From the NCBI RefSeq assembly GCF_023078335.1, contig NZ_CP095550.1, forward strand, positions 2,152,001 through 2,216,000: a DNA stretch of 64,000 nucleotides. The letters are read 5' to 3'. The translations under genes and the position numbers were made by a program. Positions 9,187-17,642 of this stretch are shown here, in pieces (positions within the stretch are counted from its first letter, which is position 1; every line of letters begins with the position of its first letter). Source of the stretch: Metabacillus endolithicus (GTDB taxonomy: Bacteria; Bacillota; Bacilli; Bacillales; Bacillaceae). The notes beneath the pieces were generated by a model that worked only from the letters and a program-made list of their open reading frames with translations, was not told the origin of the DNA and did not search any database.

Positions 9187-9800
9187 TACTTCAGCGAAAT
9201 TGTAAATTCATCGTTGCTGCCTGGTTTTGGGAGCATGCCTCCTTGTTGGTCAACGACCAGTACGTTACTTACTACTAGTTCCTGCGGTTCACCGCTTGCT
9301 TCTGTGAATTTGAAGGTGTAGCTTTTATTAGTGCTAGCTTGGAGCTTTTCCATGTGTGGGAAGTTTTCTGTGTATTTTCCTTCTGTTGTGATAAGAGTTG
9401 CCGTTCCTGCAGTTCCCCAGCCAAAGGCAACATCAAATTCTTTGTTAGTGTTTTCTACATCCATCACTAATAGGTAACCATCACTTTGCTTTGTCATTGA
9501 ATAATTCGAGAAGGTTAAATGAGTTGTTGTATATGGTTCTAGATTTGATAAGTCAAAGTTTGATGAAGATGCCTGCTCTGCCGTTGTGCTCTGAGTAGTA
9601 GAAGCAATTTCAGTTTCTGTTAATTCAGCCTTGATTTCTTCCTTTACTGTTTCTTTTAAGTCATCTTTCATTTCCTGCTCTAGCTCTGCTTTTACTTCTT
9701 CACGAATTTCTTCTTCCGTTTTTGCGGCTTGCTCATTTTGAGAGCACCCTGCTAACGCTCCAGCAAAAAGTAAGCTTCCTAATACTAGTCTCATTTTCAT
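9186..9800 (-). CDS. Putative lipoprotein, unknown function
   Basis: A 204-residue exported protein with a signal peptide ending in the lipobox ALAGC, so probably anchored to the outer face of the membrane. After Cys a highly charged Glu/Lys helical stretch runs to about residue 55, then a beta-rich domain (NLEPYTTTHLTFSNYSM onward). The ATG at 9800 has GGAGG at a good distance; the frame opens 15 bases earlier at a TTG. It is last in the minus-strand cluster with the NERD and PIN genes. The stop codon shares its first base with a REP copy. Confidence 0.75.
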   Translation of the reverse strand: MKMRLVLGSLLFAGALAGCSQNEQAAKTEEEIREEVKAELEQEMKDDLKETVKEEIKAELTETEIASTTQSTTAEQASSSNFDLSNLEPYTTTHLTFSNYSMTKQSDGYLLVMDVENTNKEFDVAFGWGTAGTATLITTEGKYTENFPHMEKLQASTNKSYTFKFTEASGEPQELVVSNVLVVDQQGGMLPKPGSNDEFTISLK

Positions 9801-9819
9801 ATTCAATTCCTCCAATTTA

Positions 9820-10524
9820 TTAACTTACTAGTTTTTTCACTGTTTCTAATTCAGCTTCTTTTATGTTGTATCTTGGTTTGTAGTTCGTTAGGAATTCATG
9901 TAGATCATATGGTGAAGTAAACACAGGTGTTTTCTTAGTTTCTACATACACCTCAGCTTGAGGATTTGAGAAGAATACACTTCCTTCCACCCAAACTCTA
10001 GTACCATTTTTTGATAAATGCTTTGATAAAATATGAACCTGACGTCTTACCTGTTTTACTGGATTTCGTATTTCCTTTGAGTACTCTCCACCTTTGCGCC
10101 CTACCTTATGTTGAGTCCATGATCTGTCTTCTTCATTTCCTGTTATGGTTCCGTTATGATTTTTTACCTCAACAACAAAAACACCATTTTTGCCAACAAT
10201 GACATGATCAAGCTCAGCTCTTCCTTCCTCAGTAGAAAGTTGAACAGAACTATAAACCTCATATCCTTCAGGAAGATTGGCCAGGATATCTGTTGTACGC
10301 TCTTCTCCACTTATTCCAGCACGCAATGTTGAATATTTCCTCCAAAAGTAGGCACCAATCCAACCCGGTACAATAGGTAATAGATGAAAAATACCATTAA
10401 AGTGAAAGCCTTGAAAAAACGCAATGAAGTAAGCTATTGGCGGAATCCAAAATAGAATACCTAGGGTTAAATATGTGTTTGCTTTCTTTGATAAAGCATT
10501 GCTGCCTTTATGTATCGTTGCCAT
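9820..10524 (-). CDS. NERD-domain protein with membrane anchor
   Basis: A 234-residue protein with two membrane helices near residues 18-60, followed by a NERD (nuclease-related) domain. Recognisable parts are LANLPEGYEVYSSVQL, AELDHVIVGKNGVFVVEVKN and the C-terminal KQVRRQVHILSKHL. The Asp in ELDHV and the Glu-Val-Lys match the restriction-endonuclease-like core DxExK. Such proteins are thought to act on nucleic acids, but their role is poorly known. A strong AAAGGAG site precedes the ATG. It sits 19 bases upstream of the lipoprotein gene in the same cluster. Confidence 0.85.
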   Translation of the reverse strand: MATIHKGSNALSKKANTYLTLGILFWIPPIAYFIAFFQGFHFNGIFHLLPIVPGWIGAYFWRKYSTLRAGISGEERTTDILANLPEGYEVYSSVQLSTEEGRAELDHVIVGKNGVFVVEVKNHNGTITGNEEDRSWTQHKVGRKGGEYSKEIRNPVKQVRRQVHILSKHLSKNGTRVWVEGSVFFSNPQAEVYVETKKTPVFTSPYDLHEFLTNYKPRYNIKEAELETVKKLVS

Positions 10525-10561
10525 TTCTTCACTTCTCCTTTTTGAACTTCTACGCCTATCC

Positions 10562-10771
10562 CTATATTTTTTTCATATCTTTTAAAAGCCTAAATGTTAA
10601 TTCACTAAAAAATAATAATGAAATGGCAAATGTTGCACCAGCAAAACAAAAGTAAACATCCATATCGATTGCCACGTATCCTAGTTCCAGAAATGACATC
10701 ATGTTTATGATGCTTACTAGAATTAACATAAAAGAAAATATGTACATTCCCATCGCACTTACACGTTCCAT
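10562..10771 (-). CDS. Small membrane protein (two helices)
   Basis: A frame of about 69 codons encoding two hydrophobic helices separated by a short acidic loop, with a basic end (LKDMKKI). The frame also allows a TTG start at 10786 overlapping the preceding PIN gene; neither start has a strong ribosome site, which suggests coupling to the upstream gene. I do not recognise the family. It lies inside the coiled-coil/PIN/NERD cluster and probably belongs to the same transcript. Confidence 0.6.
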   Translation of the reverse strand: MERVSAMGMYIFSFMLILVSIINMMSFLELGYVAIDMDVYFCFAGATFAISLLFFSELTFRLLKDMKKI

Positions 10772-10778
10772 TTTTCTA

Positions 10779-11665
10779 CTATGCAATTAACTCACTCCAA
10801 TTTGATGAATATTTTGGTATTTTTATTTCCATCACCTTTAGTCCTGCTAACCTTGATGATGTTACGAAGTTTGTATCATCTGAAGCTACAATAATAGTAG
10901 AATTGCCATGCTCCATTTCGTACGCATAATGCTCGATAATGCGATCATCATTTTCTTTTTTTGTCAGCTTAATCGTGAGTCCCTTTTTAAATTGAATGAT
11001 CTGTTCCTCTGTCATCGTAATTTCTCTTGCATTCCCTATGCTAACCATATAATCGAACAAATCACTTGCTCTTGCAGCAGCTGCCCTAACATTACGGTCT
11101 TCATTTTTCTTTAGTCCGTTCCATTCATCTCGAACGATAGGCTTATGACTACTTTATATTTTTTGATGATGTCACATAAATCATCATTTAATTTCATAAA
11201 TACATTTGAATCGATGGCAATTTCATAGTCATTTTCTTTACATCTGTCCAACTCTTTCAAAATAATTGTGTTTAATATGAGAGAATTGGCCAGCCGTCTT
11301 TTCGGTTTTAATGTTTTTTCTAACCCTTCTAATTCTCGATTTTGAATATATAGGTCCGTTGTGACTGCTTTTTTCTTCCATATTAATTCTTTCTTCATTT
11401 CTTGTAATTCCTCTTCTTTAACTTGGTTTAATGCTATTAACTGTTCCTTCTTAGTTATGACCTTTTCTACCTCGCCTCTGAAATATTCTTCCTTACTTGC
11501 TAGCTTTGTTAGTGCTTGATTTCGAAGGTGAATGGATAATAGTGCTGTAACAAGGATACTGTAAAACACGAATTGAAATGATGGTACAACTTCTAACGTT
11601 TCCGGTTGAACTGCTAAAACTCCAGCAGCAAATAATATCGTATGAAACCCCGCATCTATTTTCAC
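10779..11665 (-). pseudogene. Membrane-anchored coiled-coil PIN-domain protein, frameshifted
   Basis: Two frames make one gene. The upstream part (to 11111) encodes two membrane helices, a coiled coil (about residues 50-110) and the start of a PIN domain with its first acidic site in IAIDSNVFM. The downstream part begins with IVRDEWNGLKKNED and ends with the PIN signature IIVASDDTNFVTSSRLAGL. They join if one base is added near 11135-11147; reading back in the downstream frame hits a TAA just before this, so the shift must lie there. PIN domains are metal-dependent RNases. Whether the break is real or a sequencing error cannot be told. The start is probably a GTG with a weak ribosome site. 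Confidence 0.75.
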
Positions 11666-11672
11666 TCTATAT

Positions 11673-11906
11673 TCAGCTGTAAATATATGAAGATATGAAA
11701 GGAAAAACTAGAGTGATGATAAAATTCATCATTTGATTTGACGACCCCTTTTTCTCTCTTATTAAATCAATGATCAAGAAACCGACGGCTAAATAAAAGA
11801 AGGCAAGAAAATAAAGGATAACACCTCTAACTAATACTTTAAGATATGCATACACATCACTACCTTTTAAATCTAAAATCATGTCTATATTTAAAAGCCA
11901 TTCCAT
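11673..11906 (-). CDS. Small membrane protein (77 aa)
   Basis: A 77-residue protein with two hydrophobic segments (about residues 25-48 and 57-76) separated by a basic loop, REKKGSSNQ. The ATG has an excellent GAGGAGGGG ribosome site. Its first 16 bases overlap the end of the upstream coiled-coil gene, and it ends eight bases before the PIN gene starts, so these genes are tightly coupled. No known family is recognised; it may be a membrane partner of the coiled-coil and PIN proteins. Confidence 0.75.
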   Translation of the reverse strand: MEWLLNIDMILDLKGSDVYAYLKVLVRGVILYFLAFFYLAVGFLIIDLIREKKGSSNQMMNFIITLVFPFISSYIYS

Positions 11907-12253
11907 GATAACCCCTCCTCGATTTTTGCTTTATATTCCATTCGAAGCTTTGATAGATCTTTCACTAACATTTCCTTTTCTACTTCTAACTTGATGATTT
12001 GTTCTTTTTTTATTTCAATTTGTTTTTCTTTTTCAAGTAACTCGTTTAACTCTTGATCCTGCATTTTCTCCCGACGATCTAAGTCTTCTCTAACTCTAGT
12101 AATCTGTTGAATTTCTTTTTCGAGAAGTGATAACTCCTCATGACACTCAACCTTACAAGTGTTTAGCCACTTTCGGGTATTAGGTAATAATCCAAACAAT
12201 AAATAAAAAGATACGAAACCAGCTAAAATAGCTAAGAGAAAAATTAATCCCAT
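11891..12253 (-). CDS. Membrane-anchored coiled-coil protein
   Basis: A 120-residue protein with one N-terminal membrane helix (residues 3-22), followed by a long, highly charged coiled coil (about residues 38-110). The ribosome site TAGGAGG precedes the ATG. It has no enzymatic motif and looks like a scaffold. The PIN protein two genes downstream also carries an N-terminal membrane region and coiled coil, so the two could associate. A REP copy lies between this gene and the one upstream. Confidence 0.75.
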   Translation of the reverse strand: MGLIFLLAILAGFVSFYLLFGLLPNTRKWLNTCKVECHEELSLLEKEIQQITRVREDLDRREKMQDQELNELLEKEKQIEIKKEQIIKLEVEKEMLVKDLSKLRMEYKAKIEEGLSWNGF

Positions 12254-12272
12254 ATTCTTACCTCCTAATTGT

Positions 12273-12291
12273 GGGACAAGGAACCTGTCCC
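12273..12291 (-). repeat. REP copy (R)
   Basis: Exact copy within the operon, two bases past the 12294 stop. Confidence 0.9.
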
Positions 12292-12293
12292 CC

Positions 12294-12680
12294 TTAAAAC
12301 TGATGATGATTATGATCGTTAAATGAATGATCTATGCCATGATCGTGTCCGTGGTAGTACTCATCAATATTTACATCAATACCTGGGTTTAAATAGGGAT
12401 CCATCGATTCATCCATCATTCTTTGCATGTCCATTTGATCTAAAAGCTCATTTTGGAGGGCAAATTCCTGCATTTGCTGTAAATTCAGCTGCTCTAATTG
12501 ATCAATCATCTCTTGATCTAGTTGTTGGTCTTCTATTAATTGATGTAAGAATGCTGCTGTTGCTGCACCTCCAACACCTGCAGCTACCCTTGACCGTGAA
12601 ATTCCTTTTGCTTTCTTTTTTGACCTTTTTACTAGGTTGTAAATAACGAAACCTGCAATAATATAAATAATAACTTCCAT
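12294..12680 (-). CDS. Membrane protein with His/Asp-rich C-terminus
   Basis: A 128-residue protein with a membrane helix at residues 2-15, a basic stretch (KRSKKKAKG), a small Gly/Ala-rich segment, a Gln/Leu/Met-rich helix and a tail rich in His, Asp and Asn that ends HNHHQF. The tail resembles the end (YNHHY) of the unrelated membrane protein at 32466-32963. Both genes lie downstream of the same CRP-box block. The tail may bind metal, but that is a guess. It is first in the minus-strand cluster running to 9186. Confidence 0.75.
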   Translation of the reverse strand: MEVIIYIIAGFVIYNLVKRSKKKAKGISRSRVAAGVGGAATAAFLHQLIEDQQLDQEMIDQLEQLNLQQMQEFALQNELLDQMDMQRMMDESMDPYLNPGIDVNIDEYYHGHDHGIDHSFNDHNHHQF

Positions 12681-12868
12681 GAATAAGTCCCCCTCGTCTT
12701 TATGATTAAGTAGAATTTTAACAGTAGTTGAATATTAGTCTGTTACGCCCATTACAAAAGTTGGGTGTTTAGAAAATGTAATAATCGAATTAGCAATCTT
12801 CCCTATTAGGAATTTCCTCCTATTCTTTTTCCAAAACCACTTAACAACCTTCATCTCTTTCATGTATG

Positions 12869-12934
12869 ATTATCTCGTACCTACACGAAATATTCTGTGT
12901 GATGCTTAACATAAAAAATGTTAAATTGATCACA
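12869..12934 (-). promoter_or_regulatory. Tandem CRP-type boxes and -10 sequence
   Basis: Box I, TGTGTGATGCTTAACA (12896-12911), and box II, TGTTAAATTGATCACA (12919-12934), are separated by 7 bp; each fits TGTGA-N6-TCACA loosely. On the minus strand a GATAAT (12874-12869) would start transcription near 12862, which puts box I close to -41, the class II CRP position. An almost identical block occurs at 33114-33179. Box II faces the divergent regulator gene. The rest of 12681-12973 holds nothing else obvious. Confidence 0.65.
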
Positions 12935-12973
12935 TTTTATATCATACTTCCTAGTACTTTTGAGGTGAAAAAC

Positions 12974-13660
12974 ATGACAAACATTCCAAGACAACTTCTA
13001 GAAAGCATCGACTTATTTCATGATTTAAACGAAGAAGAATTATCTGAAGTTCAAAAGCTTTTCCGTCAGAAAATATATAAAAAAGGGAAGTCTCTTTTTC
13101 ACGAGGGAGATTATGGAGAAGAACTTTTTATTATTGAAAAGGGTAGTGTCAAAATCTTCAGAGAGGATTTTACGCGAGAAACCATTTTGACGATTTTAAA
13201 AGATGGAGATTATTTTGGAGAAATGGGGATTCTATACAATGAACAGCGCTCAGCCAATGCTGAGAGCCTTCAGCCTTGTACTCTTTATACGATTCATCGA
13301 TCAGACTTTACTAAGTTACTAGAAAAAAATCCTCAAATTTCGATCAAGCTTTTATATGTTTCAATGCAACGATTGCGTAAAGCCAACGAAATGATTAGAA
13401 GTCTAACAAGCTTAGACGCTAGAACACGAATTCTTAAAACATTGATTGATTTGTCTGAGGATTACGGGGTAGTAGTTGAAGGAGAAATTTTAATTGACCT
13501 CAAGCTAACACATCAACAAATTGCTGATATGTCAGGCGTAGTAAGAGAAACAGTTTCAAAGGTGTTAGTAGAATTACAGCAGAGCAATACGATTAGTATA
13601 GAGAGTAAAAAGATTTCAATTAAAAAACTAACTCATTTAGAAGAGCAAGTTGGTGTATGA
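12974..13660 (+). CDS. CRP/FNR family regulator, probably cAMP-responsive
   Basis: A 228-residue CRP-like protein. The cyclic-nucleotide pocket has FGEMG with Glu83 and QRSA with Arg92 and Ser93, matching the residues that bind ribose and phosphate in E. coli CRP. The helix-turn-helix LTHQQIADMSGVVRETVSKVL keeps Arg191 and Glu192 of the RETV recognition motif, which fits TGTGA-like half-sites. No Cys cluster is present, so it is not an FNR-type oxygen sensor. The ATG at 12974 has GAGGTG six bases upstream; the longer frame is not supported. An adenylate cyclase gene follows close by. Confidence 0.9.
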   Translation: MTNIPRQLLESIDLFHDLNEEELSEVQKLFRQKIYKKGKSLFHEGDYGEELFIIEKGSVKIFREDFTRETILTILKDGDYFGEMGILYNEQRSANAESLQPCTLYTIHRSDFTKLLEKNPQISIKLLYVSMQRLRKANEMIRSLTSLDARTRILKTLIDLSEDYGVVVEGEILIDLKLTHQQIADMSGVVRETVSKVLVELQQSNTISIESKKISIKKLTHLEEQVGV

Positions 13661-13993
13661 CTAATAGTTTGATAGAGCAAAAATAAGTAGTTGAATGCCA
13701 TGTAGCAATTGATCTAAAACTAAACCCAGTCCCTCAGGGTTAAGGTTACGAAAAAACCAAAGCTGATTTGCCTTTAAATAATCAATGATTCCATGGACAA
13801 CAAATAGGAAAATCACATCAACAAAAGTGACTTGAAAACCAATGAGAAACCCCGCTATTGAAACTGTACCTGTCCATATCACAGAGTGCGCAATCAGACT
13901 TATTACGTTTTTACCCTTTGTTTCCGCAAGGTATTTCCCTTGTAACGGATAGTCTCCTAGAAAATGCGCATAAATCAATAACAAATAGCTCAA
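13661..13993 (-). CDS. DUF3307 family membrane protein
   Basis: A small integral membrane protein with a conserved AHFLGDYPLQG near its N-terminus and four or so hydrophobic segments, matching the DUF3307 family. It lies tail to tail with the CRP-like gene and is divergent from the adenylate cyclase. The frame opens at 14029 (TTG), but a TTG at 13993 with AGAGGGG upstream gives a start closer to the usual family beginning. Its function is unknown; being sandwiched between regulator and cyclase suggests a link to cAMP signalling, but that is inference. Confidence 0.75.
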   Translation of the reverse strand: MSYLLLIYAHFLGDYPLQGKYLAETKGKNVISLIAHSVIWTGTVSIAGFLIGFQVTFVDVIFLFVVHGIIDYLKANQLWFFRNLNPEGLGLVLDQLLHGIQLLIFALSNY

Positions 13994-14103
13994 TTGGTCA
14001 CGGCCCCTCTTATATTTACTAACTAACAAGATAACATGTTTAATAGTTCTATTCTGTAACCTGTATTACATTTTTAATTTATTTTCAGATGATTGGTGGA
14101 AAG

Positions 14104-15369
14104 ATGAAAAGTCTCGAAGAATTACTCATAAACTCTAAAAAGCTTAAGTTTCCTCACGATATGGAAAAGCAGTATATTACTGCCTATAACCAGCTCACTG
14201 CACAATATGCAGTTTGGTATATACCCGTTGGAATTGTGTTTGTTATCTCCTTAATGCTCTTTGATTTGATCAGTTTTCCAGCTGATGACCAAAAGAATAT
14301 GATTGCTATCCGGTTTATTTCGCTGGTTATTCTTGTCATTGTTTACTTTTTAAACTTTGTGGGGAAATTTAAAGCTCATTCACAGTTTTATATATCCCTT
14401 ATTCTCATTTCAATTGATTTAGGGCTAAAATGGATAATTGCACTAAGTGAACCTGATGCAATATCTTTTAATTATTATTTTATCGGAGTGTTTCTCTTAA
14501 TTGCGGTTACATACTGTATGGTTCGCATTCGCTTTGTTCTTGCAAATATATTAGCTTTGTTTTATATCCTTAGCTATGCCTTTGTTGCAGTATTCTATCA
14601 ATTCCCTGTGGCATCCGAGGAGCAAATTCTCGTCATAAAGTTAATCATTTTCATGCTAGGTGCTTTTTCCTTACTTTGTACAACAACATGTTATTTTCTA
14701 GAATATTTCAGCCGACGTGATTTTATTTATCAAAAAATCATTGACGAGGAACGCGAAGCATCAGAGGAGTTATTATTAAATATATTGCCTGAACATGTAG
14801 TTACTAGGCTTAAATCTGGTGATACCGTTATTGCTGATAGTCATGATTCTGTGACAATTCTTTTTGCTGACCTTGTTGGCTTTACTAAGATTTCTCGCGT
14901 TCTTCCTGCTCCTGAGCTAGTTACAATTTTAAATACAATATTCACCGCTTTTGATGAACTTTCCGAGAAATATGATGTGGAAAAAATAAAAACAATTGGA
15001 GACTCTTATATGGTTTCATCGAAGGTAGGATCTGATTCAAGGGAATCCGCTGAGAAGATCGTCCATTTAGCTGAAGATATGATACGAGTTATTTCTTCAC
15101 TCAAAGAGCAAGCAAAATTACCATTAAATATTCGAATCGGCATCCACACAGGTCCAGTCGTTGCTGGTGTCATCGGTAAGAATAAATTCGCCTATGACAT
15201 GTGGGGTGACACTGTTAACACCGCTTCTCGTATGGAATCAACAGGCATCAATGGAAGAGTTCAGGTATCTGAAACCACTTTTAAGATGCTCAAAGACAAA
15301 TTTCATTTTATTGAACGCGGAAAAATTGACGTAAAAGGCCTTGGCGTGGTTCGGGTTTATTTGCTGTAG
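14104..15369 (+). CDS. Membrane class III adenylate cyclase
   Basis: A 421-residue enzyme converting ATP to cAMP. About six membrane helices fill residues 35-205, followed by a short linker and one class III cyclase domain. All key residues are visible: metal Asp256 (FADLVGFT) and Asp300 (IGDSYM), purine-selecting Lys296 (KIKTIG) and Asp365 (YDMWGD), and transition-state Asn372 and Arg376 (NTASR). The Lys/Asp pair indicates ATP rather than GTP as substrate. The ATG at 14104 follows GGTGG; one at 14089 is possible. Such a cyclase beside a CRP gene is unusual for Bacillaceae. Confidence 0.92.
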   Translation: MKSLEELLINSKKLKFPHDMEKQYITAYNQLTAQYAVWYIPVGIVFVISLMLFDLISFPADDQKNMIAIRFISLVILVIVYFLNFVGKFKAHSQFYISLILISIDLGLKWIIALSEPDAISFNYYFIGVFLLIAVTYCMVRIRFVLANILALFYILSYAFVAVFYQFPVASEEQILVIKLIIFMLGAFSLLCTTTCYFLEYFSRRDFIYQKIIDEEREASEELLLNILPEHVVTRLKSGDTVIADSHDSVTILFADLVGFTKISRVLPAPELVTILNTIFTAFDELSEKYDVEKIKTIGDSYMVSSKVGSDSRESAEKIVHLAEDMIRVISSLKEQAKLPLNIRIGIHTGPVVAGVIGKNKFAYDMWGDTVNTASRMESTGINGRVQVSETTFKMLKDKFHFIERGKIDVKGLGVVRVYLL

Positions 15370-15381
15370 GGGTTTGCTGTA

Positions 15382-15400
15382 GGGACAGGTTCCTTGTCCC
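15382..15400 (+). repeat. REP copy (F)
   Basis: Exact copy, 12 bases past the adenylate cyclase stop. Confidence 0.9.
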
Positions 15401-15492
15401 ATTTTTCATTTATGGTCTTTTTACTATATTGAACAGAAGGTCCTTCATAGTTCTATCATCAATTAGGGTTCGTGGTATACTTCCTTTAAATG

Positions 15493-15527
15493 AAAAAAGG
15501 GTTGTCTTAAATATTAGACAACCCTTT
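15493..15527 (-). terminator. Intrinsic terminator of the SbsC-like gene
   Basis: The stem AAAGGGTTGTCT/AGACAACCCTTT carries a T6 tail on the minus strand. It lies between REP copies at 15382 and 15616, giving an F-terminator-R unit. Confidence 0.75.
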
Positions 15528-15615
15528 CTGCTATTTCCAATTGTAGAAACTCCTCTTTAATGCTTAACTTCAAGATCTTGCCTCGAGTTTTGAGCCAGGG
15601 TCTGAGTTTTTAGGA

Positions 15616-15634
15616 GGGACAAGGGACCTGTCCC
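15616..15634 (-). repeat. REP copy (R)
   Basis: One change (GGGACC); touches the stop of the 15635 gene. Confidence 0.9.
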
Positions 15635-16591
15635 CTAGTCTCTCTTAAAGTTTGTATTAACAAGTGCGGTATTTTTAGCATAGTCAACCCAAACGAGACT
15701 TGCTCCACTAATGTTTGCATTGAATGTGATCGGCTCAGTTTTGTCTGAGTAAATTGGATTATATTCATATACTAGTTCCATAGATGATAGTGATTCACCT
15801 GCATAAACTCTTAATACTCCTACATATGTTTTTTCTTCCTTATTCCAACTTTGATTAAGAACTAAAGTTCCTTCAAGAGTTGAATACTGCCCATCTAGCT
15901 TATAGAAATGTTGCCCACTACTATTTGCATTTGTATGAGTAACCCCATTAGTATAACTACTTCCGTTGTTCGATATAAACGGATTTTCTGTTGTTATAAT
16001 TTCTGATGCAAAACTTAAGTCGTTTTGCTGATACATTTTCATCCACTCAATCGGAGTAAATGTAAATCGGTCTAACATCCATTGATCTAAGTATGCTAAC
16101 TCATCAACAACTGATTCAGGCAAAGCTTCATATCCACCAGCTTCTTTAATTTCACCTGCACGTTTAATTAGTCTCTGTAATTTCGCATATTCCTGTTCAA
16201 GCTTCTTAAAATCATTATTTTCAAATGTTTTATGCATAATACTAATAAGTCTGTATTGTGAAACCTCATAAATGACTCTTTCTCTAGCAACTTTTGCCGG
16301 CGTCACATATTTCTCATTTAATGCTTTACGTCTACTAGCACCGGAAACCTGCCCAATCGCCCGTTCCGTTTTTTTGATTGCAGAACTAAGTTCATCATAA
16401 TCTTCATCAATAGTAGCTATATCGCCATTATGAATAATTTTATTAAATGCTTTTGTAAGTGTTTGTAGTGCATAGCCTTGGGTATCTGCATTACGATAAG
16501 CAGCATCTACTGCTGCCGCCTCAGAAGTTGTTGGTCGCAAAATGGTGAAAGATAACAAAATAACTATTGCTAAAACAATTGATTTTTTCAT
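15635..16591 (-). CDS. Secreted protein with SbsC C-terminal-like domain
   Basis: A 318-residue exported protein with a clear signal peptide (MKKSIVLAIVILLSFTIL to about residue 26). Residues 35-165 form a helical domain with the marker KVARERVIYEVSQYRL, which resembles the C-terminal domain of the SbsC surface-layer protein; the same domain occurs at 45057, 49095 and 56579. The C-terminal third is beta-rich and resembles the end of the 45057 protein (both end TNF and a basic residue). It probably sits at the cell surface. Its stop abuts a REP copy. Confidence 0.8.
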   Translation of the reverse strand: MKKSIVLAIVILLSFTILRPTTSEAAAVDAAYRNADTQGYALQTLTKAFNKIIHNGDIATIDEDYDELSSAIKKTERAIGQVSGASRRKALNEKYVTPAKVARERVIYEVSQYRLISIMHKTFENNDFKKLEQEYAKLQRLIKRAGEIKEAGGYEALPESVVDELAYLDQWMLDRFTFTPIEWMKMYQQNDLSFASEIITTENPFISNNGSSYTNGVTHTNANSSGQHFYKLDGQYSTLEGTLVLNQSWNKEEKTYVGVLRVYAGESLSSMELVYEYNPIYSDKTEPITFNANISGASLVWVDYAKNTALVNTNFKRD

Positions 16592-16687
16592 CTTTGCCTC
16601 CTAGATTAATATTAGTTTGATATAGTACAAAACTACTATATCACAGAATGATGTAAATTTATTCCACAATTTTCAAAAAGATACACG

Positions 16688-16706
16688 GGGACAGGTTCCT
16701 TGTCCC
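16688..16706 (+). repeat. REP copy (F)
   Basis: Exact copy upstream of the 15635 gene and before the 16766 terminator. Confidence 0.9.
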
Positions 16707-16765
16707 ATCGGTAAGTTTATACTCTATGATTTTATTAACTCATGTTTCTCTAAGCTATCTCACGT

Positions 16766-16807
16766 AAAAAAGGGTAGTCCGATTGAATGATCGGACTACC
16801 CTTTTTT
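16766..16807. terminator. Bidirectional intrinsic terminator
   Basis: The perfect stem GGGTAGTCCGAT/ATCGGACTACCC has T6 on both strands. It lies between REP copies at 16688 (F) and 16927 (R). The remainder of 16592-16946 holds nothing else obvious. Confidence 0.8.
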
Positions 16808-16926
16808 CTATACCTACTTTACTTATATTTATTCTCAGATACTTTTAGGTATAGGCAAATATGATTTTATTAGATCCTAGCAAAAAGTAAGACAAAAGTA
16901 TATTATGTTTCGGGATTATTTTAGTA

Positions 16927-16945
16927 GAGACAAGGGACCTGTCCC
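16927..16945 (-). repeat. REP copy (R)
   Basis: GAGACAAGGGACCTGTCCC, two changes; one base from the DUF3862 stop. Confidence 0.85.
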
Positions 16946-16946
16946 C

Positions 16947-17384
16947 CTATTCCAACCCAATCTGCGTCTTATCAATCAATTGTCCACCTTGAAATGTAAA
17001 GTTTGCGGCTTTATTTTCATCGCCAGTTTCCCACTTATACATAACTGTGTGAACCTCGGATCCCTTTTCTCCAGCTTCGGACATAACTTCCCCATCGGAA
17101 CCGATGATTTGTTTCACTTCGTCATATGTCATGCCACTTTCAATTTTTTTATACTTTTCTACTGTTAGAAGTTCAGCCTCATTCTTCACTTCTGACTTCT
17201 TTTCTTCTTTTGAACTATCTGAAGAATCTTCTGTTTGTTCAGTTGTTTGACTCTCTTCTTGTTGAGACTCTTCGGTGGACGTATCATTACCTTTATTTAC
17301 GCCCCAAATAATAAGCCCAACTAAGATAATCACAACAACAATCGCTGCAACTAGAAAACCTAATTTTTTATTGTTTGATGTCAA
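16947..17384 (-). CDS. DUF3862 domain protein, membrane-anchored
   Basis: A 145-residue protein with an N-terminal membrane helix (residues 9-28), an acidic Ser/Glu/Thr-rich linker (30-70) and a C-terminal domain starting TVEKYKKIESGMTYDEVKQI and ending TFQGGQLIDKTQIGL. This pattern matches DUF3862, a small fold related to the SmpA/BLIP type. It should be displayed outside the membrane. The start is a TTG with GGAGG eight bases upstream. Function unknown. REP copies flank the gene on both sides in opposite orientation. Confidence 0.82.
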   Translation of the reverse strand: MTSNNKKLGFLVAAIVVVIILVGLIIWGVNKGNDTSTEESQQEESQTTEQTEDSSDSSKEEKKSEVKNEAELLTVEKYKKIESGMTYDEVKQIIGSDGEVMSEAGEKGSEVHTVMYKWETGDENKAANFTFQGGQLIDKTQIGLE

Positions 17385-17449
17385 AACTACTTACCTCCGT
17401 TACTATTAAAAGTTTCCTATTATTAGGATAACATTTTTAAAGGGACATG

Positions 17450-17468
17450 GGGACAGGCACTTTGTCCC
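17450..17468 (+). repeat. REP copy (F)
   Basis: GGGACAGGCACTTTGTCCC, preceded by a partial GGGACAT. Confidence 0.85.
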
Positions 17469-17529
17469 ATCCATTAAAGTGAGTTGTAAATCACAAATGA
17501 TATGCCGTTATTCATTACTGATTTTCCAC

Positions 17530-17567
17530 AAAAAAACTAGCGATCTTTCCATGAAAGTCGCTAGTTT
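17530..17567 (-). terminator. Intrinsic terminator
   Basis: The hairpin with arms CTAGCGACTTTC/GAAAGATCGCTAG is followed by T7 on the minus strand and ends the 17643 gene. It lies between REPs at 17450 (F) and 17624 (R). Confidence 0.75.
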
Positions 17568-17623
17568 AGTTTACTTACTATTAAATTTCACCTCAGGAAT
17601 ATCTAAGAATTCCATAAATCGCT

Positions 17624-17642
17624 GGGACAAGGAACCTGTCCC
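17624..17642 (-). repeat. REP copy (R)
   Basis: Exact copy touching the stop of the 17643 gene. Confidence 0.9.

Noticed and set aside
11111..11665. Programmed frameshifting in the PIN gene
   Set aside because: The A6 run lies upstream of an in-frame stop for the alternative frame, so slippage there would not work; a plain one-base error fits better.
12974..13660. Regulator as an oxygen-sensing FNR
   Set aside because: It lacks a cysteine cluster and keeps cAMP-pocket residues, next to an adenylate cyclase.
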